Assembly (NCBI GenBank): GCA_012032215.1
Contig: JAAURO010000026.1
Location: 1-11,256 of the forward strand
From: Limnobacter sp.
GTDB taxonomy: Bacteria; Pseudomonadota; Gammaproteobacteria; Burkholderiales; Burkholderiaceae_B
DNA length: 11,256 bases
Direction: 5' to 3'
Shown here: one piece after another, positions 7,476 to 11,256 of the stretch
Layout of the letters: each line of letters starts with the position of its first letter
Position numbering within the stretch: the first letter of the stretch is position 1
Notes under the pieces: model-generated
Told to the model about the DNA's origin: nothing
Seen by the model: the letters and a program-made list of their open reading frames with translations, nothing else
Databases searched by the model: none
Program-made: the position numbers and the translations under genes

Positions 7476-9015
7476 ATGCACATGAATCCCTCTGAGATCA
7501 GCGAACTGATCAAGAGCCGGATAGAAGGCCTCGGATCTGAGGTCGATATCCGAACCCAAGGCACCGTGGTGTCAGTTACCGATGGCATTTGCCGTGTTCA
7601 CGGCCTGTCCGATGTAATGCAAGGTGAAATGCTGGAGTTTCCCGGTAATACCTTCGGTTTGGCACTTAATCTGGAACGCGATTCCGTTGGTGCCGTAATT
7701 TTGGGTGAATACCAGCACATTTCGGAAGGCGACACCGTGAAGTGCACGGGCCGTATTCTGGAAGTGCCTGTTGGCCCGGAGCTGTGTGGCCGAGTGGTCA
7801 ACACCTTGGGTCAACCTATCGATGGCAAGGGTCCTATTAACGCCAAAATGACTGATGTTATTGAAAAGGTGGCGCCAGGTGTAATTACCCGGCAGTCTGT
7901 GTCGCAGCCCTTGCAAACAGGTATCAAGGCCATCGACTCCATGGTGCCAGTGGGCCGTGGTCAGCGCGAGCTTATTATTGGCGACCGTCAAACCGGTAAA
8001 ACCGCGGTGGCTATCGACACCATCATTAATCAGAAGGGCAAGGGTGTTAAATGCGTGTACGTGGCGGTAGGCCAAAAGCCTCTTCCATTCAAAACGTGGT
8101 TCGCAAGCTGGAAGAGCACGGTGCGATGGAATACACCATTGTGGTTGCGTCTCCTGCCTCTGAATCTGCCGCCCTGCAATACCTGGCACCTTACTCGGGT
8201 TGCACCATGGGCGAGTACTTCCGCGATCGCGGTGAAGATGCTCTGATTGTGTACGACGATTTGTCCAAGCAAGCGGTGGCGTATCGCCAGATTTCCCTGC
8301 TGCTGCGCCGCCCACCTGGTCGTGAGGCCTACCCTGGCGATGTGTTCTATCTTCACTCACGCCTGCTCGAACGTGCCGCACGGGTAAATACCGATTACGT
8401 GGAAAAATTCACCAAAGGCGAAGTGAAGGGTCAAACAGGATCGCTAACCGCATTGCCGATTATCGAAACCCAGGCTGGCGATGTAACCGCGTTTGTTCCT
8501 ACCAATGTGATTTCCATCACCGATGGCCAGATTTTCCTGGAAACCGATTTGTTTAATTCGGGCATTCGTCCTGCCATTAACGCGGGCATTTCTGTATCCC
8601 GCGTAGGCGGTGCAGCGCAAACCAAAGTGGTTAAAAAACTGTCGGGAGGTATTCGTACCGACTTGGCCCAATACCGTGAATTGGCGGCATTTGCGCAATT
8701 TGCTTCTGATCTGGATGAGGCTACCCGCCGTCAGCTGGAGCGTGGCAAGCGCGTGGTGGAGTTGCTGAAGCAGCCGCAGTATCAGCCTTTGCAAACCTGG
8801 GAAATGGCGCTGTCGCTTTTTGCCATTAACAGCGGTTACCTGGACGATGTGGAGGTAAAGGATGTGCTGAGCTTTGAGTCCGCTTTGCGTCAATTCATGC
8901 TGACCAGCCACAAAGAGTTGATTGATCGCATAGAGCAGACTCAGGAGTTGTCCAAAGACGACGAGCCCAAGCTGCACGAAGCTGTCAAACTCCTACAAAA
9001 ACTGGCACGTATTAA
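7476..9015 (+). CDS. atpA: AtpA, ATP synthase F1 subunit alpha, with two frameshifts in this sequence
   Basis: Alpha alternates with beta in the F1 hexamer and carries the non-catalytic nucleotide sites. The ATG at 7476 has GGAG 8 nt upstream and gives [19 protein letters not shown]. The P-loop GDRQTGKT is at residues 169-176, the same numbers as in E. coli. At Q200-K201 (GQK) the frame breaks in the A4 run at 8074-8077; one more A restores [30 protein letters not shown], containing the arginine finger, and the C-terminal helical domain are intact. A second break near 8987-8989 hides the true end. With one A added the protein ends TKTGTY at TAA 9013-9015; uncorrected, the frame runs to 9103 over the atpG start. 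The restored length is 513 residues, the usual value. Two +1 insertions near the end (giving SYKTGTY) are an alternative to the second correction. Confidence 0.94.
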
Positions 9016-9050
9016 TCTGAACACGCTTCAGCTTAATCCGTACCAAAGCA

Positions 9051-9072
9051 AGGGCTGCATTGCGCAGTCCCT
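9051..9072 (+). promoter_or_regulatory. Hairpin immediately before the atpG ribosome binding site
   Basis: AGGGCTGC (9051-9058) can pair with GCAG-T-CCCT (9064-9072) with one bulged T and a 5-nt loop. It ends 5 nt before AGGAGG. No T-run follows, so it is not an intrinsic terminator. It could modulate atpG translation or mRNA cleavage, but this is inference. Confidence 0.35.
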
Positions 9073-9077
9073 GCGCC

Positions 9078-9083
9078 AGGAGG
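9078..9083 (+). promoter_or_regulatory. Strong ribosome binding site of atpG
   Basis: AGGAGG is 7 nt before ATG 9091. It fixes the true atpG start, which lies in a different frame from the rest of the gene because of the indel at 9134-9138; ATG 9161 is internal. Confidence 0.8.
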
Positions 9084-9090
9084 AAACACG

Positions 9091-9961
9091 ATGTCAGGAA
9101 TGAAGGAAATCCGCAGCAAGATCAAGAGCGTGCAAAAACACGCGCAAGATCACCAAGGCCATGGAAATGGTTGCTGCATCAAAAATGCGCAAGGCGCAGG
9201 AACGCATGCGTGCGGCCCGCCCCTACGCAGACAAAGTGCGTAATATTTGTGCCAACTTGTCTAAAGCCAACCCGGAATACCGCCACGATTACATGGTGGA
9301 AAGGGCTGAAGTGAAAAATGTGGGTGTTATTGTTGTTACGACCGACAAAGGCCTGTGTGGTGGTTTAAACACCAATGTGTTGCGGTTGGTCACCAACCGT
9401 TTGCAAGCCCTGCAAGCCACGGGTGTAAAAGCCAAAGCAACGGCAATTGGCAGCAAGGGTCTGGGTTTTTTGAACCGCCTGGGTGTGCCCATTGCTTCCA
9501 GGGTGGTTCAGCTTGGTGACACGCCCCACATGGAAACACTGATTGGTGCCATTAAGGTGCAGCTTGATGCCTTTCTTGCAGGCGAAGTTGATGCCGTGTA
9601 TCTGGCCTACACCCGGTTTGTCAACACCATGAAGCAGGAGCCTGTGTTTGAGCAGTTGCTGCCGCTGGGGGGCGACAAGATGCAGGCTGATGCCGGCACT
9701 GCTTCCTGGGACTATGTTTACGAGCCCGATCCCCAAGCCGTGATTGACTACCTGTTGGTGCGTTACATCGAGGCACTTGTGTATCAGGCACTTTCAGAGA
9801 ATATGGCTTCCGAGCAATCTGCCCGCATGGTGGCCATGAAGGCCGCCTCCGACAATGCCAAGAGCGTGATTGGTGAACTGCAACTGACATACAACAAGGC
9901 CCGCCAGGCTGCAATTACCAAAGAACTGGCGGAAATTGTAGGTGGTGCAGCCGCAGTTTAA
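9091..9961 (+). CDS. atpG: AtpG, ATP synthase F1 subunit gamma, frameshifted in this sequence
   Basis: Gamma is the central rotating shaft. ATG 9091 follows a full AGGAGG and gives [15 protein letters not shown], the conserved N-terminal helix. The next codons are out of frame: the A5 run at 9134-9138 has one A too many. Removing it gives [19 protein letters not shown], the family signature. The rest is continuous to TAA 9959-9961, including [11 protein letters not shown] in the Rossmann-like domain and the C-terminal helix with [18 protein letters not shown]. The restored length is 289 residues, close to E. coli (287). Without correction only a product from ATG 9161 would be read, lacking the first 23 residues of a helix that sits inside the alpha3beta3 hexamer, so the break is very unlikely to be real. 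Confidence 0.95.
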
Positions 9962-9963
9962 TG

Positions 9964-9979
9964 TGAATCAAACGATTCA
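9964..9979 (+). repeat. Perfect inverted repeat between atpG and atpD
   Basis: TGAATC and GATTCA form a 6-bp stem with a 4-nt loop (AAAC), starting 3 nt after the atpG stop. It is AT-rich and has no adjacent T-run. It may be a minor mRNA element or chance. Confidence 0.3.
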
Positions 9980-9992
9980 GAAAGATTTTTGA

Positions 9993-11256
<1,264 letters not shown>

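Noticed and set aside
8070..8080. Programmed ribosomal frameshifting in atpA (and similarly in atpG and parB)
   Set aside because: There is no heptameric slippery sequence of the X XXY YYZ type, no downstream structure was noticed, and there is no precedent for recoding these subunits. The mix of +1 and -1 at homopolymers fits sequence error better.
7572..8381. Long minus-strand reading frame opposite atpA
   Set aside because: It is a shadow of the well-conserved atpA coding strand, with no ribosome binding site and an implausible composition.

Overview
The window looks like a chromosomal segment of a betaproteobacterium, probably Burkholderiales. The evidence is the gene order mnmG-rsmG-parA-parB-atpIBEFHAGD, the close resemblance of the AtpA, AtpD, AtpE and RsmG sequences to that group, and a moderate GC content. 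A Limnobacter-like genome is one guess, made from memory and not tested. Most of the window is core housekeeping DNA, and I see no convincing undescribed multi-gene system.

Layout. Positions 1-908 hold the 3' half of mnmG (tRNA wobble uridine modification). It overlaps by 4 nt a TTG-started rsmG (16S rRNA G527 methyltransferase, 905-1585). parA (1640-2422) and parB (2481-3369) follow, encoding the chromosome segregation ATPase and the CTPase clamp protein. From 3449 to 4428 a gene I do not recognise lies on the minus strand, convergent with parB. It separates parB from the ATP synthase operon. A divergent, partly very AT-rich spacer (4429-4682) carries a near-consensus sigma-70 promoter (TTGACG, 18 nt, TATAAT at 4609-4638). 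The operon then runs atpI (4683-5041), atpB (5049-5939), atpE (6058-6300), atpF (6374-6844), atpH (6886-7422), atpA (7476-9015), atpG (9091-9961) and atpD (10008 to the window end, C-terminus missing).

How the parts work together. AtpB, AtpE and AtpF form the membrane Fo motor and AtpH, AtpA, AtpG and AtpD belong to F1; the epsilon gene would lie beyond the right edge. atpE, whose product is needed in many copies, has a U-rich leader and a strong Shine-Dalgarno sequence. It is followed by a perfect 8-bp hairpin plus TTTT before atpF. That arrangement is a plausible way of setting subunit stoichiometry.

Data quality. At least six single-base indels, mostly in short homopolymers, break parB, the minus-strand gene, atpI, atpA (twice) and atpG. 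Restoring one base at each gives full-length proteins, for example AtpA of exactly 513 residues and AtpG of 289. Several genes are essential and the indels go in both directions, so sequencing or consensus error is the simplest explanation. Gene spans below are given for the restored genes, with the break position noted.
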